From Mycobacterium sp. E1214 (GTDB lineage Bacteria; Actinomycetota; Actinomycetes; Mycobacteriales; Mycobacteriaceae): 58,334 bases of DNA. Below are positions 30,579 through 40,219 of this stretch, piece by piece (within the stretch, counting starts at the first letter, position 1; the number at the start of each line of letters is the position of its first letter). The stretch lies in assembly GCF_001666755.1 (NCBI RefSeq), contig NZ_LZJC01000095.1, forward strand, positions 1 to 58,334, written 5' to 3'. The notes under the pieces were generated by a model, which saw nothing but the letters and a program-made list of their open reading frames with translations, was not told the origin of the DNA and made no database searches. Position numbers and translations under genes: made by a program.

Positions 30579-30634
30579 ACTCGGGTGGTGGGCTCGGGTG
30601 GGGTCGGGTGCCCCGAGCCCTAGACCGCGAGGAC

Positions 30635-31495
30635 CTAAGCCGGCACCAACTCGACGCCGCTGAGCACCACGGCGTTGTCGCGCGCGGGCGCGACAACGCT
30701 CGCCAGGAAGCGGCCGTCGTCCTTCCAGATGCCGACCCGCAGCGTCTCGCCGGGGAACGCGACCCCGGCGAAGCGCGCGCCGTAGGCCGCGACGGCCGTG
30801 GCGTCGCCGTCGAGCACCGCGTCGGTGATCGCCTTGCACGTCATGCCGTAGGTGCACAGCCCGTGCAGGATGGGCTGCGAAAAGCCTGCCGCCGCAGCGA
30901 ATTCGGGGTCGGAATGCAGCGGGTTGCGGTCGCCGCAGAGCCGGTACAACAGGGCCTGCTGCGGCAGGATCGGCACCGTGACCTCCAGGTCGGGCGCCCG
31001 GTCCGGCGTCGCGTCGGACGTCGACGGCCCGCGCTCGCCGCCGAAGCCGCCTTCCCCGCGGGCGAAGATCGACCGCTTCTGCGTCCACAGCAGCGTCCCG
31101 TCGGGGGCGCTCACCGTCGTCTCGCTCCACAACACCGCGGCTTTGCCCTTGTCCCAGATGTCGGTGAACCGGGTGACCGCCGTGGCCGAACCCGACGGGG
31201 GCAGCGGCGCCGGCACCTCGACCCGCTCGCTGGCGTGCAGCACCTTGCCCAGTTCGATGTCGATGCCGGGGAAGCGCACCGTCGGCGGCTTGGTGACGTG
31301 GAAGGTGGCCGCGACGTTGCCGAACGTCGGCAGCACCTGCGGGGTGTCGTCGACGAGGTAGCGCAACTCTCGGGGGCTCATCGGGTCCGCCCCGGCGCCG
31401 AGTCCGAGGTGGTAGAGCTGCACATCGCTGCTCTCCCAAGCGAACTCGATGGGATCCAGCTCGGCCGCCAGCGCGACGTCAACGTCGATCGGCAT
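30635..31495 (-). CDS. MaoC-like steroid enoyl-CoA hydratase (ChsH3-like, Rv3538 type)
   Basis: A 286-residue double-hot-dog hydratase of the type found in multifunctional enzyme 2. The hydratase-2 motif is clear: LCGDRNPLHSDPEFAAAAGF with the Asp/His pair, then PILHGLCTYG. It probably hydrates a steroid side-chain enoyl-CoA; in M. tuberculosis the ortholog Rv3538 has been called ChsH3, from memory. Start ATG at 31495 is one base after the kstD stop, so it shares the kstD promoter and KstR operator. EchA19 is the alternative hydratase in this window. Confidence 0.9.
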   Translation of the reverse strand: MPIDVDVALAAELDPIEFAWESSDVQLYHLGLGAGADPMSPRELRYLVDDTPQVLPTFGNVAATFHVTKPPTVRFPGIDIELGKVLHASERVEVPAPLPPSGSATAVTRFTDIWDKGKAAVLWSETTVSAPDGTLLWTQKRSIFARGEGGFGGERGPSTSDATPDRAPDLEVTVPILPQQALLYRLCGDRNPLHSDPEFAAAAGFSQPILHGLCTYGMTCKAITDAVLDGDATAVAAYGARFAGVAFPGETLRVGIWKDDGRFLASVVAPARDNAVVLSGVELVPA

Positions 31496-31496
31496 C

Positions 31497-33179
31497 TCAA
31501 TTCCCCTTCGCGATGTGCAGCGCCGCCAGGTAGCCGAACGTCATCGCCGGTCCGATGGTGCCGCCCGGTCCCGGGTAGGTGTGGCCCATCACCGGGGAAC
31601 TGACATTGCCCGCGGCATACAGCCCCTCGATGACGCTGCCGTCGTCGCGCAGCGCCCGGCCGTGGACATCGGTGCGCACCCCACCCTTGGTGCCCAGGTC
31701 GCCGGGCACCAGCTTGGCGGCGTAATACGGCGCGTGCCGCAGCTCGCCGAGGTTCGGATTCGGCTTGTTCGTGGGGTCGCCGTAGTAGCGGTCGTAGGCG
31801 CTCAGCCCGCGCTGGAAGTCCTCGTCGACCCCGGACCGGGCGAACCCATTGAATCGCTCCACGGTCGCCGACAACTCGGCCGTCGGCAGCCCCGCCTTCT
31901 GGGCGAGCTCCTCGAGGGTGTCGGCCTGCACGATGACGCCGGATTCCAGCCACTTGCGTGGAATACGTTGTCCGGGCTGCAATCCGGCGAAGATGTAGCG
32001 GTCGCGGTATTGCTGGTCGAACACCAGCCACGCCGGGATGTTCTCACCGGGGCCCGGCCCCTGCCCGTACTCCCCGCCGTACATGTGATGGCACGCCTCG
32101 ACGTAAGGCATCGACTCGTTCATGAACCGCTTGCCCGACATGTTGACGATGATCGAGCCGGGGGAGTTGCGCTCCGAGAGCGCGAACCACGGCGCCCCCA
32201 CCAGCGGGACCGTCGGGCCCCACCAGGCGTCTTCCATCAATTCCAATGCGGCACCCAGCTTTTCGGCAGCGACGATGCCGTCACCGGTGTTGGCCACCGC
32301 GCCGACGGTCCACTCGGTCGTGATGGGTGCGCGCTGGTATTTCACCCGCATCTGCTCGTTGTGTTCGAACCCGCCGCTGGCCAGGATCACCCCGCGCCGG
32401 GCACGGATCAGCCGCGGCTCCGCGGACTCCGCAGCCCCGGTGTCGCGGACGTAGACGCCGCGCACCACGCCGTCCTCGACGTAGAGGTCCGTCAACGCGG
32501 TGTTGAGCAGCACCGGAACACCGGCCCGCTGCAACCCGATCCGCAGCGGCGCGATCAGGGCGCGGCCCATGCCGACGAGGTTTTTACCGGTCGACTTCGC
32601 CCACATGGTGCGCGCGCCCACCTTGAGGCTGCGCAGCACCCCGCGGGGATGCCGCTTGAGCTGGTTGAGCCGCACGTAGTCCTGCTGCATGACGACCACG
32701 TTGAGCGGCACCTTGCCGTAGGCGGGTTCGAGCCCGGCTTCGTCGGGGCCCAGCTTGCGGGCGTCGAACGGCTTCGGCTCGATCGAGCGGCCTTCGGCGC
32801 GGCCGCCGGGCGATTCGGGGTAGTAGTCGGAATACCGCGGCACCCAGCACATCTTCAGCGGCGCATGCTTGAGCACGAACGACAGCATCTCGGGTCCGCG
32901 TTCGAGGTAGGTGTCGATGCGTTCGGCCTCGACAACGTCGCCGACGATCCCGTGCAGATAGGTGCGCGCCGCCTCCGGGGTGTCCTTGACGCGGGCGCGT
33001 TTGAGAACGTCGTTGTTGGGGATCCAGACACCGCCGCCCGACCTCGCAGTGGAGCCGCCGAAATGGGGAGCCTTCTCGATCACTACCGTCGAAAGTCCCT
33101 GATGCGCGGCCGTGAGAGCGGCCACCATGCCGGCTCCGCCGCTCCCGACTACGACGACGTCGAGCTCCTGTGCTGTCAT
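31497..33179 (-). CDS. kstD: 3-ketosteroid delta1-dehydrogenase KstD
   Basis: KstD introduces the 1,2 double bond in ring A, turning androstenedione into androstadienedione or 9-OH-AD into the form that opens ring B. The 560-residue flavoprotein begins with the FAD-binding DVVVVGSGGAGMVAALTAA and FGGSTARSGGGVW, and ends with GLYAAGNVSSPVMGHTYPGP and GGTIGPAMTFGY, which hold active-site residues of the family. The start at 33179 directly abuts a KstR operator; the frame is open to 33923 through hsaE on the other strand and is not a fusion. Confidence 0.96.
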   Translation of the reverse strand: MTAQELDVVVVGSGGAGMVAALTAAHQGLSTVVIEKAPHFGGSTARSGGGVWIPNNDVLKRARVKDTPEAARTYLHGIVGDVVEAERIDTYLERGPEMLSFVLKHAPLKMCWVPRYSDYYPESPGGRAEGRSIEPKPFDARKLGPDEAGLEPAYGKVPLNVVVMQQDYVRLNQLKRHPRGVLRSLKVGARTMWAKSTGKNLVGMGRALIAPLRIGLQRAGVPVLLNTALTDLYVEDGVVRGVYVRDTGAAESAEPRLIRARRGVILASGGFEHNEQMRVKYQRAPITTEWTVGAVANTGDGIVAAEKLGAALELMEDAWWGPTVPLVGAPWFALSERNSPGSIIVNMSGKRFMNESMPYVEACHHMYGGEYGQGPGPGENIPAWLVFDQQYRDRYIFAGLQPGQRIPRKWLESGVIVQADTLEELAQKAGLPTAELSATVERFNGFARSGVDEDFQRGLSAYDRYYGDPTNKPNPNLGELRHAPYYAAKLVPGDLGTKGGVRTDVHGRALRDDGSVIEGLYAAGNVSSPVMGHTYPGPGGTIGPAMTFGYLAALHIAKGN

Positions 33180-33180
33180 G

Positions 33181-33194
33181 TAGAACACGTTATA
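33181..33194. promoter_or_regulatory. KstR operator, kstD / hsaE
   Basis: TAGAACACGTTATA matches TnnAACnnGTTnnA. It begins two bases upstream of the kstD ATG and lies 57 bases before hsaE, so it can serve both divergent operons. Confidence 0.92.
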
Positions 33195-33251
33195 GAATTG
33201 CTCGGGCCGGGCGCTACTGGGCCGGTCAACCGTACGAGGGGACTTCCGTAG

Positions 33252-34037
33252 ATGCTCAACGTTGCGATACGTGACGAGCTTGCCGCCGAGCTGGCGCAGG
33301 CCGAGCGGAGCCGTGAACCGATTGCCCCGCTCACCGCTGCTCACCCGGAGATCGACGTCGTCGACGCCTACGAGATCCAGCTGATCAACATCCGCCAGCG
33401 GGTCGCCGAGGGCGCCCGGGTGCTGGGCCACAAAGTCGGGCTGTCGTCGAAGGCGATCCAGCAGATGATGGGCGTCGACGAGCCCGACTACGGCCACCTG
33501 CTCGACGAGATGCAGTTGTTCGAAGACACCCCGGTGCGGGCCAGCCGCTACCTGTATCCCCGTGTCGAGGTGGAGGTCGGCTTCATCCTGAAGGCGGACC
33601 TGCCCGGCGCCGGTTGCACCGAGGACGACGTGTTGGCGGCCACCGAGGCGGTCTGCCCGTCCATCGAATTGATCGACACCCGCATCACCGATTGGAAAAT
33701 CGAACTCTGCGACACCATCGCCGACAACGCGTCGTCGGCGGGATTCGTGCTCGGACAGGGTCGGGTATCCCCCCACGACATCGATCTCAAGGCGATCGAC
33801 GCCGTCCTCAAATGCAACGGCGAGGTGGTCGCGCAGGGCCGCAGCGACGCGGTGCTGGGCAACCCGGTGACCGCGGTGGCTTGGCTGGCCCGCAAGGTGG
33901 ACGGCTTCGGCGTACGGTTGCACAAAGGCGACGTGGTATTGCCGGGGTCATGCATGCGGGCGATAGATGCACACGCCGGCGACGAATTCGTCGCCGACTT
34001 CACTGGCCTCGGTGCCGTCAGGTTGTCGTTCGAATAA
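33252..34037 (+). CDS. hsaE: 2-hydroxyhexa-2,4-dienoate hydratase HsaE
   Basis: A 261-residue member of the fumarylacetoacetate-hydrolase-like hydratase family, the length remembered for Rv3536c. HsaE hydrates the C6 dienoate released by HsaD to 4-hydroxy-2-oxohexanoate. Family motifs are [34 protein letters not shown] (metal-binding glutamates) and [20 protein letters not shown]. First gene of hsaE-hsaG-hsaF, under the KstR operator shared with kstD. Confidence 0.95.
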   Translation: MLNVAIRDELAAELAQAERSREPIAPLTAAHPEIDVVDAYEIQLINIRQRVAEGARVLGHKVGLSSKAIQQMMGVDEPDYGHLLDEMQLFEDTPVRASRYLYPRVEVEVGFILKADLPGAGCTEDDVLAATEAVCPSIELIDTRITDWKIELCDTIADNASSAGFVLGQGRVSPHDIDLKAIDAVLKCNGEVVAQGRSDAVLGNPVTAVAWLARKVDGFGVRLHKGDVVLPGSCMRAIDAHAGDEFVADFTGLGAVRLSFE

Positions 34038-34083
34038 TTACGAGCGATTCGTGAATTCAATAGCTGAATACAGGAGCGATTAC

Positions 34084-35004
34084 ATGCCGGCTAAGGCGAG
34101 TGTGGCCATTGTCGGGTCGGGAAACATCAGCACTGACCTGCTCTACAAATTGCTGCGGTCGGATTGGTTGGAACCGCGCTGGATGGTGGGCATCGACCCC
34201 GAGAGCGAGGGCCTGGCCCGGGCCCGCAAGCTGGGTCTGGAGACGACGCACGAAGGGGTCGACTGGCTGTTGGCCCAGCCGGACAAGCCCGACCTGGTGT
34301 TCGAAGCGACCAGCGCGTACGTGCACCGCGACGCCGCGCCCAAATACGAGGCCGCGGGGATCCGGGCGATCGACCTGACCCCGGCCGCCGTCGGCCCGGC
34401 GGTCATCCCGCCCGCCAACCTGCGCGAGCACCTCGACGCGCCCAACGTCAACATGATCACCTGCGGGGGTCAGGCGACCATCCCGATCGTCTACGCCGTG
34501 AGCCGCGTCGTCGAGGTGCCCTACGCCGAGATCGTGGCGTCGGTGGCGTCGGTGTCCGCCGGACCCGGCACCCGCGCCAACATCGACGAGTTCACCAAGA
34601 CCACCAGCAGGGGCGTCGAGACCATCGGCGGCGCTCGGCGCGGCAAGGCGATCATCATCTTGAACCCGGCCGACCCGCCAATGATCATGCGCGACACCAT
34701 CTTCTGCGCCATCCCCACCGACGCCGACCGCGACGCGATCGCGCAGTCGATCCGCGACGTCGTGGCCGAAGTGCAGACCTACGTGCCCGGCTATCGGCTG
34801 CTCAACGAGCCCCAGTTCGACGAGCCGTCGGTGCATTCCGGCGGCCAGGCCGTCGTCACCACCTTCGTCGAGGTGGAAGGCGCCGGGGACTATCTGCCCC
34901 CCTACGCCGGCAACCTCGACATCATGACCGCCGCGGCCACCAAGGTCGGCGAGGAGATCGCCCGGGAATCCCTCGGCGCCGCCACGCAAGGAGCCCAGGC
35001 ATGA
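34084..35004 (+). CDS. hsaG: Propionaldehyde dehydrogenase (acylating) HsaG
   Basis: A 306-residue acylating aldehyde dehydrogenase. HsaG converts propionaldehyde, channelled from HsaF, to propionyl-CoA using NAD and CoA. The N-terminal [15 protein letters not shown] binds NAD, and the catalytic cysteine is Cys127 in [12 protein letters not shown]. The ATG at 34084 lies 46 bases after hsaE; a longer frame back to 33967 overlaps hsaE and is rejected. The stop overlaps the hsaF start (ATGA), fitting the tight HsaF-HsaG complex. Confidence 0.95.
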   Translation: MPAKASVAIVGSGNISTDLLYKLLRSDWLEPRWMVGIDPESEGLARARKLGLETTHEGVDWLLAQPDKPDLVFEATSAYVHRDAAPKYEAAGIRAIDLTPAAVGPAVIPPANLREHLDAPNVNMITCGGQATIPIVYAVSRVVEVPYAEIVASVASVSAGPGTRANIDEFTKTTSRGVETIGGARRGKAIIILNPADPPMIMRDTIFCAIPTDADRDAIAQSIRDVVAEVQTYVPGYRLLNEPQFDEPSVHSGGQAVVTTFVEVEGAGDYLPPYAGNLDIMTAAATKVGEEIARESLGAATQGAQA

Positions 35005-36059
35005 CCTCCGATATCTTCTTCAACCCCATCTGGGACGTCCGGATGACCGACACGTCGCTGCGCGACGGCTCGCACCACAAGCGCCACCAATTCACCGCCG
35101 AGGAGGTCGGGGCCATCGTGGCGGCCCTCGACACTGCCGGCGTGCCGGTCATCGAGGTCACCCACGGCGACGGGCTCGGCGGTTCCAGCTTCAACTACGG
35201 GTTCTCCAAAACCCCGGAGCAGGAGCTGATCAAGCTCGCCGCGCAGACCGCCAAAGAGGCCAAGATCGCCTTCCTGATGCTGCCTGGCGTGGGCACCAAG
35301 GAGGACATCAAGGAGGCCCAGAACAACGGCGGCTCGATCTGCCGGATCGCCACGCACTGCACCGAGGCCGACGTCTCCATCCAGCATTTCGGCCTGGCCC
35401 GAGAGCTGGGGCTGGAAACCGTCGGGTTCCTCATGATGTCGCACACCATCGCGCCGGAGAAGCTGGCCGAGCAGGCCCGCATCATGGCCGACGCGGGATG
35501 CCAGTGCGTCTACGTCGTGGACTCCGCCGGTGCGCTGGTCCTCGAGGGCGTGCGCGACCGGGTGGCGGCGCTGGTCGCCGAGCTCGGCGACGACGCCCAG
35601 GTGGGCTTCCATGGGCACGAGAACCTCGGGCTCGGCGTGGCCAACAGCGTGGAGGCCGTGCGGGCGGGCGCCAAGCAGATCGACGGCTCGTGCCGCCGGT
35701 TCGGCGCCGGCGCGGGCAACGCGCCGGTCGAAGCGCTCATCGGGGTGTTCGACAAGATCGGCGTCAAGACCGGCATCGACTTCTTCGACATCGCCGACGC
35801 CGCCGAGGAGGTGGTGGCCCCGGCGATGCCCGCCGAGTGCCTGCTGGACCGCAACGCCCTGATCATGGGTTACTCCGGGGTGTACTCGAGCTTCCTCAAG
35901 CACGCGATCCGCCAGTCCGAGCGCTACGGGGTGCCGGCGCACCAGCTGCTGCACCGGGCTGGTCAGCGCAAGCTCATCGGCGGTCAGGAGGACCAGCTCA
36001 TCGACATCGCGCTGGAGATCAAACGCGAGCAGCAGGCAGGCGCCTCGGCCGGCCGCTGA
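35001..36059 (+). CDS. hsaF: 4-hydroxy-2-oxohexanoate aldolase HsaF
   Basis: A 352-residue DRE-TIM/DmpG-type aldolase. HsaF cleaves 4-hydroxy-2-oxohexanoate to pyruvate and propionaldehyde. The metal site is visible: Asp22 in [11 protein letters not shown], and His204 and His206 in [10 protein letters not shown]. The C-terminal ~60 residues form the communication domain that contacts the dehydrogenase HsaG. It overlaps hsaG by ATGA and ends the operon. A short secreted hemophore-like gene follows 55 bases later. Confidence 0.95.
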   Translation: MTSDIFFNPIWDVRMTDTSLRDGSHHKRHQFTAEEVGAIVAALDTAGVPVIEVTHGDGLGGSSFNYGFSKTPEQELIKLAAQTAKEAKIAFLMLPGVGTKEDIKEAQNNGGSICRIATHCTEADVSIQHFGLARELGLETVGFLMMSHTIAPEKLAEQARIMADAGCQCVYVVDSAGALVLEGVRDRVAALVAELGDDAQVGFHGHENLGLGVANSVEAVRAGAKQIDGSCRRFGAGAGNAPVEALIGVFDKIGVKTGIDFFDIADAAEEVVAPAMPAECLLDRNALIMGYSGVYSSFLKHAIRQSERYGVPAHQLLHRAGQRKLIGGQEDQLIDIALEIKREQQAGASAGR

Positions 36060-36114
36060 CCGGCCCGGCAAAGCGCACAGGCCACGCATAGCGACCGCGG
36101 GTAATCTTTGGTGC

Positions 36115-36402
36115 ATGCGTACGACATCCAAAGTGGCCGGCCTGATCGCCCGGGGGCTGCTGGTGGCGACCGCCGCGACCGTGATCGCGCTGCCCGTGGC
36201 GGGCACCGCCGACGCGGCCCCCTGCAACCAGACCGTGGGGCAGTCGATCGACTCGTACCTGCAACGGCATCCCGACATTCACGCGCAGCTGCAAGCCAGG
36301 TCCGAGGCTGAGGGCGGCGGCCCCAACGTCCTGGACTACCTGAACCGGCATCCCGACGTGCGGCAGCACCTGATCGACCTGTCGCAGCGGTGCACGTCGT
36401 AG
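36115..36402 (+). CDS. Small secreted hemophore-related protein
   Basis: A 95-residue exported protein. Residues 1-35 are a signal peptide with a GTADAA-PC cleavage region, and two cysteines (37 and 93) may form a disulfide. The mature part has two related helices, YLQRHPDIHAQL and YLNRHPDVRQHL, the repeat pattern I know from the mycobacterial hemophore-related (Rv0203/Rv1174c-like) group. Heme binding is inferred from family only. The ATG is 55 bases after hsaF and has no KstR site. In M. tuberculosis this place holds PPE61 and PPE62. Confidence 0.85.
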   Translation: MRTTSKVAGLIARGLLVATAATVIALPVAGTADAAPCNQTVGQSIDSYLQRHPDIHAQLQARSEAEGGGPNVLDYLNRHPDVRQHLIDLSQRCTS

Positions 36403-36466
36403 TGAGCCGCGCTCGTCGTCGATGACCGCGGACGACACGCGGGAATGTTCGCCATTGACGAAAAAG

Positions 36467-36480
36467 TAGAACACGTTCTA
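36467..36480. promoter_or_regulatory. KstR operator, Rv3531c-like operon
   Basis: TAGAACACGTTCTA is a perfect KstR palindrome ending ten bases before the GTG start at 36491. Confidence 0.94.
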
Positions 36481-36490
36481 GCGTCAAGGC

Positions 36491-37618
36491 GTGTTCTCTG
36501 AACCCCTGACGTCCGCGATCGCCGAGGCCGAGGCTCTGGTGGCCGCCGCGCCGTTCATCGAGTCCGAGGCCGACCTGCTGGAAGGGCTGCAGTACCTCGC
36601 CGGCTGCGTCTCGGGCTGTGTGCATCTGGCGTTCGACTACGACCGCGATCACCCCTTCCTGCAGTCGGGCACCGGGCCGTTCACCAAGATGGGCCTGGAC
36701 AACCCGGACACGCTCTACTTCGGCACCCGTGTGCACGCCGGCCACGAGTACGTGGTCACCGGCCGGCGCGGCACCACCACCGACCTGAGCTTCCAGCTGC
36801 TCGGCGGTGAGTACACCGACGACTTCGTGCCCGTCAGCCAGGCCGCCTTCGACGACCGCGAGCTGCAGATCGACGCGGACGGCGCGTTCGAGTGGCGGGT
36901 CCGACCGACCAACGCGGGACAGCTGGTGATCCGCGAGGTCTACGGCGACTGGGCGGCCCAGCGCGGCACGCTCGCCATCTCCAGGCTCGACACCGCCGGC
37001 ACCGCGCCGCCGCCGCTGACTCGCGAGCTGATCGAAAAGCGCTACGCCACAGCCGGAAAGCAACTGGTGCAGCGGGTGAAGACCTGGCTACAGTTTCCGC
37101 AGTGGTTCTATGACAATCTGCCGGTCAACACCATGGTGGCGCCGCGGTTGACCCCGGGCGGGCTGGCGACCCAGTATTCCTCGGTGGGTCATTGGGACCT
37201 GCGACCCGACCAGGCGCTGATCATCACCATCCCGGTCAGCGACGCCCCCTACCTCGGCTTCCAGCTGGGCAGCCTGTGGTACATCTCGCTGGACTACATC
37301 AACCACCAGACCTCGCTGAATAACACTCAGGCACAAGCGGATCCGGATGGCAAGGTCCGCATCGTCGTCTCGGACGGTAACCCGGGTGTCACGAACTGGG
37401 TGGAAACCCTCGATCACCGACGCGGCTACCTGCAATTTCGCTGGCAGCGGGTGTCTCGCGAGCTGACCGAGGCCGACGGGCCCACCGTCGAGCTGGTCGA
37501 CCTCGACGCGGTGGCAAGCAAGCTGCCCTACTTCGAGCAGAATAAGATCTCCGAAGACGATTGGCGCGCTCGAATCGCCCTGCGCCAGCAACAGATTCAG
37601 GCAAGGATGTTGGGATGA
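36491..37618 (+). CDS. DUF1214 protein (Rv3531c-like)
   Basis: A 375-residue protein with a C-terminal DUF1214 domain (VNTMVAPRLTPGGLATQYSS, FQLGSLWYISLDYINHQTSLN, WRARIAL end), the same length as remembered for Rv3531c. DUF1214/DUF1254 proteins have no settled enzymatic activity. The perfect KstR operator places it in the cholesterol regulon. It starts at a GTG and overlaps the following SDR gene by ATGA. Confidence 0.9.
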   Translation: MFSEPLTSAIAEAEALVAAAPFIESEADLLEGLQYLAGCVSGCVHLAFDYDRDHPFLQSGTGPFTKMGLDNPDTLYFGTRVHAGHEYVVTGRRGTTTDLSFQLLGGEYTDDFVPVSQAAFDDRELQIDADGAFEWRVRPTNAGQLVIREVYGDWAAQRGTLAISRLDTAGTAPPPLTRELIEKRYATAGKQLVQRVKTWLQFPQWFYDNLPVNTMVAPRLTPGGLATQYSSVGHWDLRPDQALIITIPVSDAPYLGFQLGSLWYISLDYINHQTSLNNTQAQADPDGKVRIVVSDGNPGVTNWVETLDHRRGYLQFRWQRVSRELTEADGPTVELVDLDAVASKLPYFEQNKISEDDWRARIALRQQQIQARMLG

Positions 37619-38397
37619 CGAAGCTGCTCGACGGCAAGGTGGTGGTCATCAGCGGCGTCGGCCCCGGCCTGGGCACCACGCTGGCGCACCGGTGCACGCG
37701 CGAAGGCGCGGACCTGGTCCTGGCTGCCCGCACGCCGGAACGCCTGGACGACGTCGCCAAACAGATCGCCGACCTCGGAGGCCGGGCCGTCACGGTGCGC
37801 ACCGACATCACCGACGACGACCAGGTCAGCAACCTCGTCGACGCCACCCTGGAGGCCTACGGCAAAGTCGACGTGTTGATCAACAACGCGTTCCGCGTGC
37901 CGTCACTGAAGCCGTTCTCCGGCACCAGCTTTCAGCATATTCGCGACGCGATCGAGCTCAGCGCGCTGGGCGCGCTGCGGCTCATCCAGGGGTTCACGCC
38001 GGCGCTGGCCGAGTCGAAGGGCTCGATCGTCAACGTCAACTCCATGGTGCTGCGGCACTCGCAGGCGAAGTACGGCGCCTACAAAATGGCCAAGTCGGCG
38101 CTGCTGTCGATGTCGCATTCGCTGGCCACCGAGCTGGGCGAGCAGGGAATCCGGGTCAATTCCGTTGCGCCGGGCTATATCTGGGGTGAGACGCTGCAGG
38201 GCTACTTCAACCACCAGGCAGGCAAGTACGGCACCACCGCCGAGCAGATCTACCAGGCCACTGCCGCCGGCTCCGACCTGAAGCGACTGCCGACCGAGGA
38301 CGAGGTGGCCTCGGCGATCCTGTTCATGGCCAGCGACCTGTCCAGCGGCATCACCGGACAGACCCTGGATGTCAATTGCGGGGAGTACCACACCTGA
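37615..38397 (+). CDS. SDR-family oxidoreductase (Rv3530c-like)
   Basis: A 260-residue short-chain dehydrogenase with SGVGPGLGTTLAHRCTREG as the cofactor loop, VLINNAFRVPSL, and the catalytic KYGAYKMAKSALL (Tyr-x3-Lys). Substrate unknown; KstR control and position between a DUF1214 protein and a sulfotransferase suggest a hydroxysteroid or side-chain alcohol. The ATG at 37615 overlaps the upstream stop. Confidence 0.92.
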   Translation: MTKLLDGKVVVISGVGPGLGTTLAHRCTREGADLVLAARTPERLDDVAKQIADLGGRAVTVRTDITDDDQVSNLVDATLEAYGKVDVLINNAFRVPSLKPFSGTSFQHIRDAIELSALGALRLIQGFTPALAESKGSIVNVNSMVLRHSQAKYGAYKMAKSALLSMSHSLATELGEQGIRVNSVAPGYIWGETLQGYFNHQAGKYGTTAEQIYQATAAGSDLKRLPTEDEVASAILFMASDLSSGITGQTLDVNCGEYHT

Positions 38398-38448
38398 TGC
38401 CGCCATCGACGATGCAGAGCGCGAGGCGATGAGAAGGAGATGGCGGAG

Positions 38449-39597
38449 ATGACGGGTGAGCGCACCAACGTCGGCACCGTCGAGGACCTGCACGCGTCGG
38501 CGACCAAGCTGGTCGGCCTCGATGACTTCGGGGTCGACGACGACAACTACCGCGAGGCCCTCGCCGTGCTGTTGGAGTCCTACCAGCGCGACGCGGGACT
38601 CACCGAGTTCGGCAGCAAGATGAATCGGTTCTTCCTGCGCGGCGCGCTGGTGGCCAGGCTGTTCTCCGAGTCCGCCTGGAAGCAGTACCCGGAGCACGCC
38701 GACGTCGGCATCGAGCGGCCGATCTTCGTCACCGGGCTGCCGCGCACCGGCACCACGATCCTGCACCGGCTCCTGGGCGCGGACCCGCTGCACCAGGGCC
38801 TGCACCTGTGGCTGGCGGAGTTCCCGCAGCCGCGGCCGCCGCGCGACACCTGGGATTCCAATCCGTGGTACAGCCAATTGAACGCCCAGTTCGACAAGGC
38901 TCACGCCGAGAATCCGGAGTACACCGGCCTGCATTTCATGGCCGCCTACGAGCTCGAGGAGTGCTGGCAGCTGCTGCGGCAGTCGCTACATTCGGTGTCC
39001 TACGAGACGCTGGCGCACCTGCCCACCTATTCGCAGTGGCTGTCGCGGCAGGACTGGACACCGTCGTATCAGCGGCATCGGCGCAACCTGCAGTTGATCG
39101 GGCTCAACGACGCCGGCAAGCGGTGGGTGCTCAAGAATCCCAGCCACCTGTTCGCCCTCGACGCGTTGCTGGCGACGTATCCCGACGCGTTGGTGATCCA
39201 GACCCACCGGCCGGTGGAGACCATCCTGGCGTCGATGTGTTCGCTGGCCCAGCACACCGCCGAGGGCTGGTCGACGACGTTCTCCGGTGCCCAGATCGGT
39301 GCCGACGCCATGGAGACCTGGTCGCGGGGCTTACAGCGCTTCAACACCGAGCGCGCCAAACACGACGCGGCCCAGTTCTATGACGTCGACTACCACGACC
39401 TGATCGCCGATCCGCTCGGGACGGTCGCCGGCGTGTACCGCCACTTCGGCCTGGAGCTGACCGACGAGGCCCGAAAGGCCATGGAGGACAGCCACGCCGA
39501 GAGCCAGACCGGCGCGCGGGCCCCCAAGCACAAGTACTCGCTGGCCGATTACGGCCTTACCGCCGAAGAGGTCAAGGAGCGCTTCGCGGGCCTGTGA
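38449..39597 (+). CDS. Sulfotransferase-family protein (Rv3529c-like)
   Basis: A 382-residue protein of the sulfotransferase P-loop family. The 5'-phosphosulfate loop is FVTGLPRTGTTILHRLLGAD near residue 100, and the 3'-phosphate region is KNPSHLFALDALLATYPDAL with QTHRPVETILASM. Acceptor unknown; a steroid alcohol is an inference from context. I use the ATG at 38449 because AAGGAG (38434-38439) is nine bases upstream; the ATG at 38440 directly abuts it. It is the third gene of the KstR-controlled transcript. Confidence 0.9.
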   Translation: MTGERTNVGTVEDLHASATKLVGLDDFGVDDDNYREALAVLLESYQRDAGLTEFGSKMNRFFLRGALVARLFSESAWKQYPEHADVGIERPIFVTGLPRTGTTILHRLLGADPLHQGLHLWLAEFPQPRPPRDTWDSNPWYSQLNAQFDKAHAENPEYTGLHFMAAYELEECWQLLRQSLHSVSYETLAHLPTYSQWLSRQDWTPSYQRHRRNLQLIGLNDAGKRWVLKNPSHLFALDALLATYPDALVIQTHRPVETILASMCSLAQHTAEGWSTTFSGAQIGADAMETWSRGLQRFNTERAKHDAAQFYDVDYHDLIADPLGTVAGVYRHFGLELTDEARKAMEDSHAESQTGARAPKHKYSLADYGLTAEEVKERFAGL

Positions 39598-39640
39598 GCG
39601 CCGCGCCGGGGTGACTGCCTGCCGGGGTGCCCTGCCGCTC

Positions 39641-39675
39641 GCCGCGCTTGCCGCGCTCGCCGCCGCGCTTGCCGC
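39641..39675. repeat. Direct repeat of 14 bp between convergent genes
   Basis: GCCGCGCTTGCCGC occurs at 39641-39654 and 39662-39675, within a low-complexity CG-rich stretch between the convergent sulfotransferase and Rv3527-like genes. No good terminator is visible there. Confidence 0.8.
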
Positions 39676-39761
39676 TAGGCGTTGTCGCTATGAGGCGGGC
39701 ACAAACCGATATGCCCTGCTGGCCGGGGCCGGTGCGGCCCATGGGACCGGTGGGACCAGAG

Positions 39762-40214
39762 TCAGTCCTCGTCGTCCGGGGCGCCGTCGAGATAGCCCTC
39801 GGCGACCGCGTGCTCGATGCTGTCGCTCAGTTTCGGGCACGAGCGCGTCCGGGCGGTGTCGCCGCCGGACTCGCGCACCTCCGTGAAGTAGGCGCAGCGC
39901 TGCCACGCCTGGGTGTTCCATTGCACCGCGGTGTGCCCGGGCCCGAGCCGGCGGACCGTCACGCTGACGTGGCAGAACCGGCAGTCGACCGGCAGCAGCC
40001 CCGACGTGAGATACCGCTCGCGGTCCGCGCGGCTGGCCTCACGGACCGCGGCCGCCCGCTCCGGGTCGTTCGCGAAATCCCTTGACTTCGACCAGGATCG
40101 AGACCCGCCCTCGCGGGCCGGCCTCTCCTCGTGGTCGTGCCCGTCGCCGTGCAGCAACAGCATCGACCGCGCCAGCTGGTCGACGTCGGGCACCGCCGAC
40201 TGATCGTCAGGCAT
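39762..40214 (-). CDS. Conserved protein downstream of kshA (Rv3527-like)
   Basis: A 150-residue protein of unknown function. The N-terminus (VPDVDQLARSMLLLHGDGHDH) is acidic with a histidine cluster. A cysteine pair VDCRFCHVSVTVRRLG near residue 80, and further cysteines in WQRCAYF and RSCPKLSDS, could bind zinc or a cluster. It follows kshA by five bases and should be in the same KstR-controlled transcript, so a helper role for the Rieske oxygenase is possible but unproven. ATG at 40214. Confidence 0.85.
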   Translation of the reverse strand: MPDDQSAVPDVDQLARSMLLLHGDGHDHEERPAREGGSRSWSKSRDFANDPERAAAVREASRADRERYLTSGLLPVDCRFCHVSVTVRRLGPGHTAVQWNTQAWQRCAYFTEVRESGGDTARTRSCPKLSDSIEHAVAEGYLDGAPDDED

Positions 40215-40219
40215 GGGCG

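Noticed and set aside
31497..33923. A kstD frame extended by 248 residues
   Set aside because: The extension is antisense to hsaE and crosses the KstR operator; the FAD motif begins right after the ATG at 33179.
37561..37614. Upstream start for the SDR gene at 37615
   Set aside because: It lies inside the DUF1214 gene; the ATGA overlap start fits the SDR cofactor motif.
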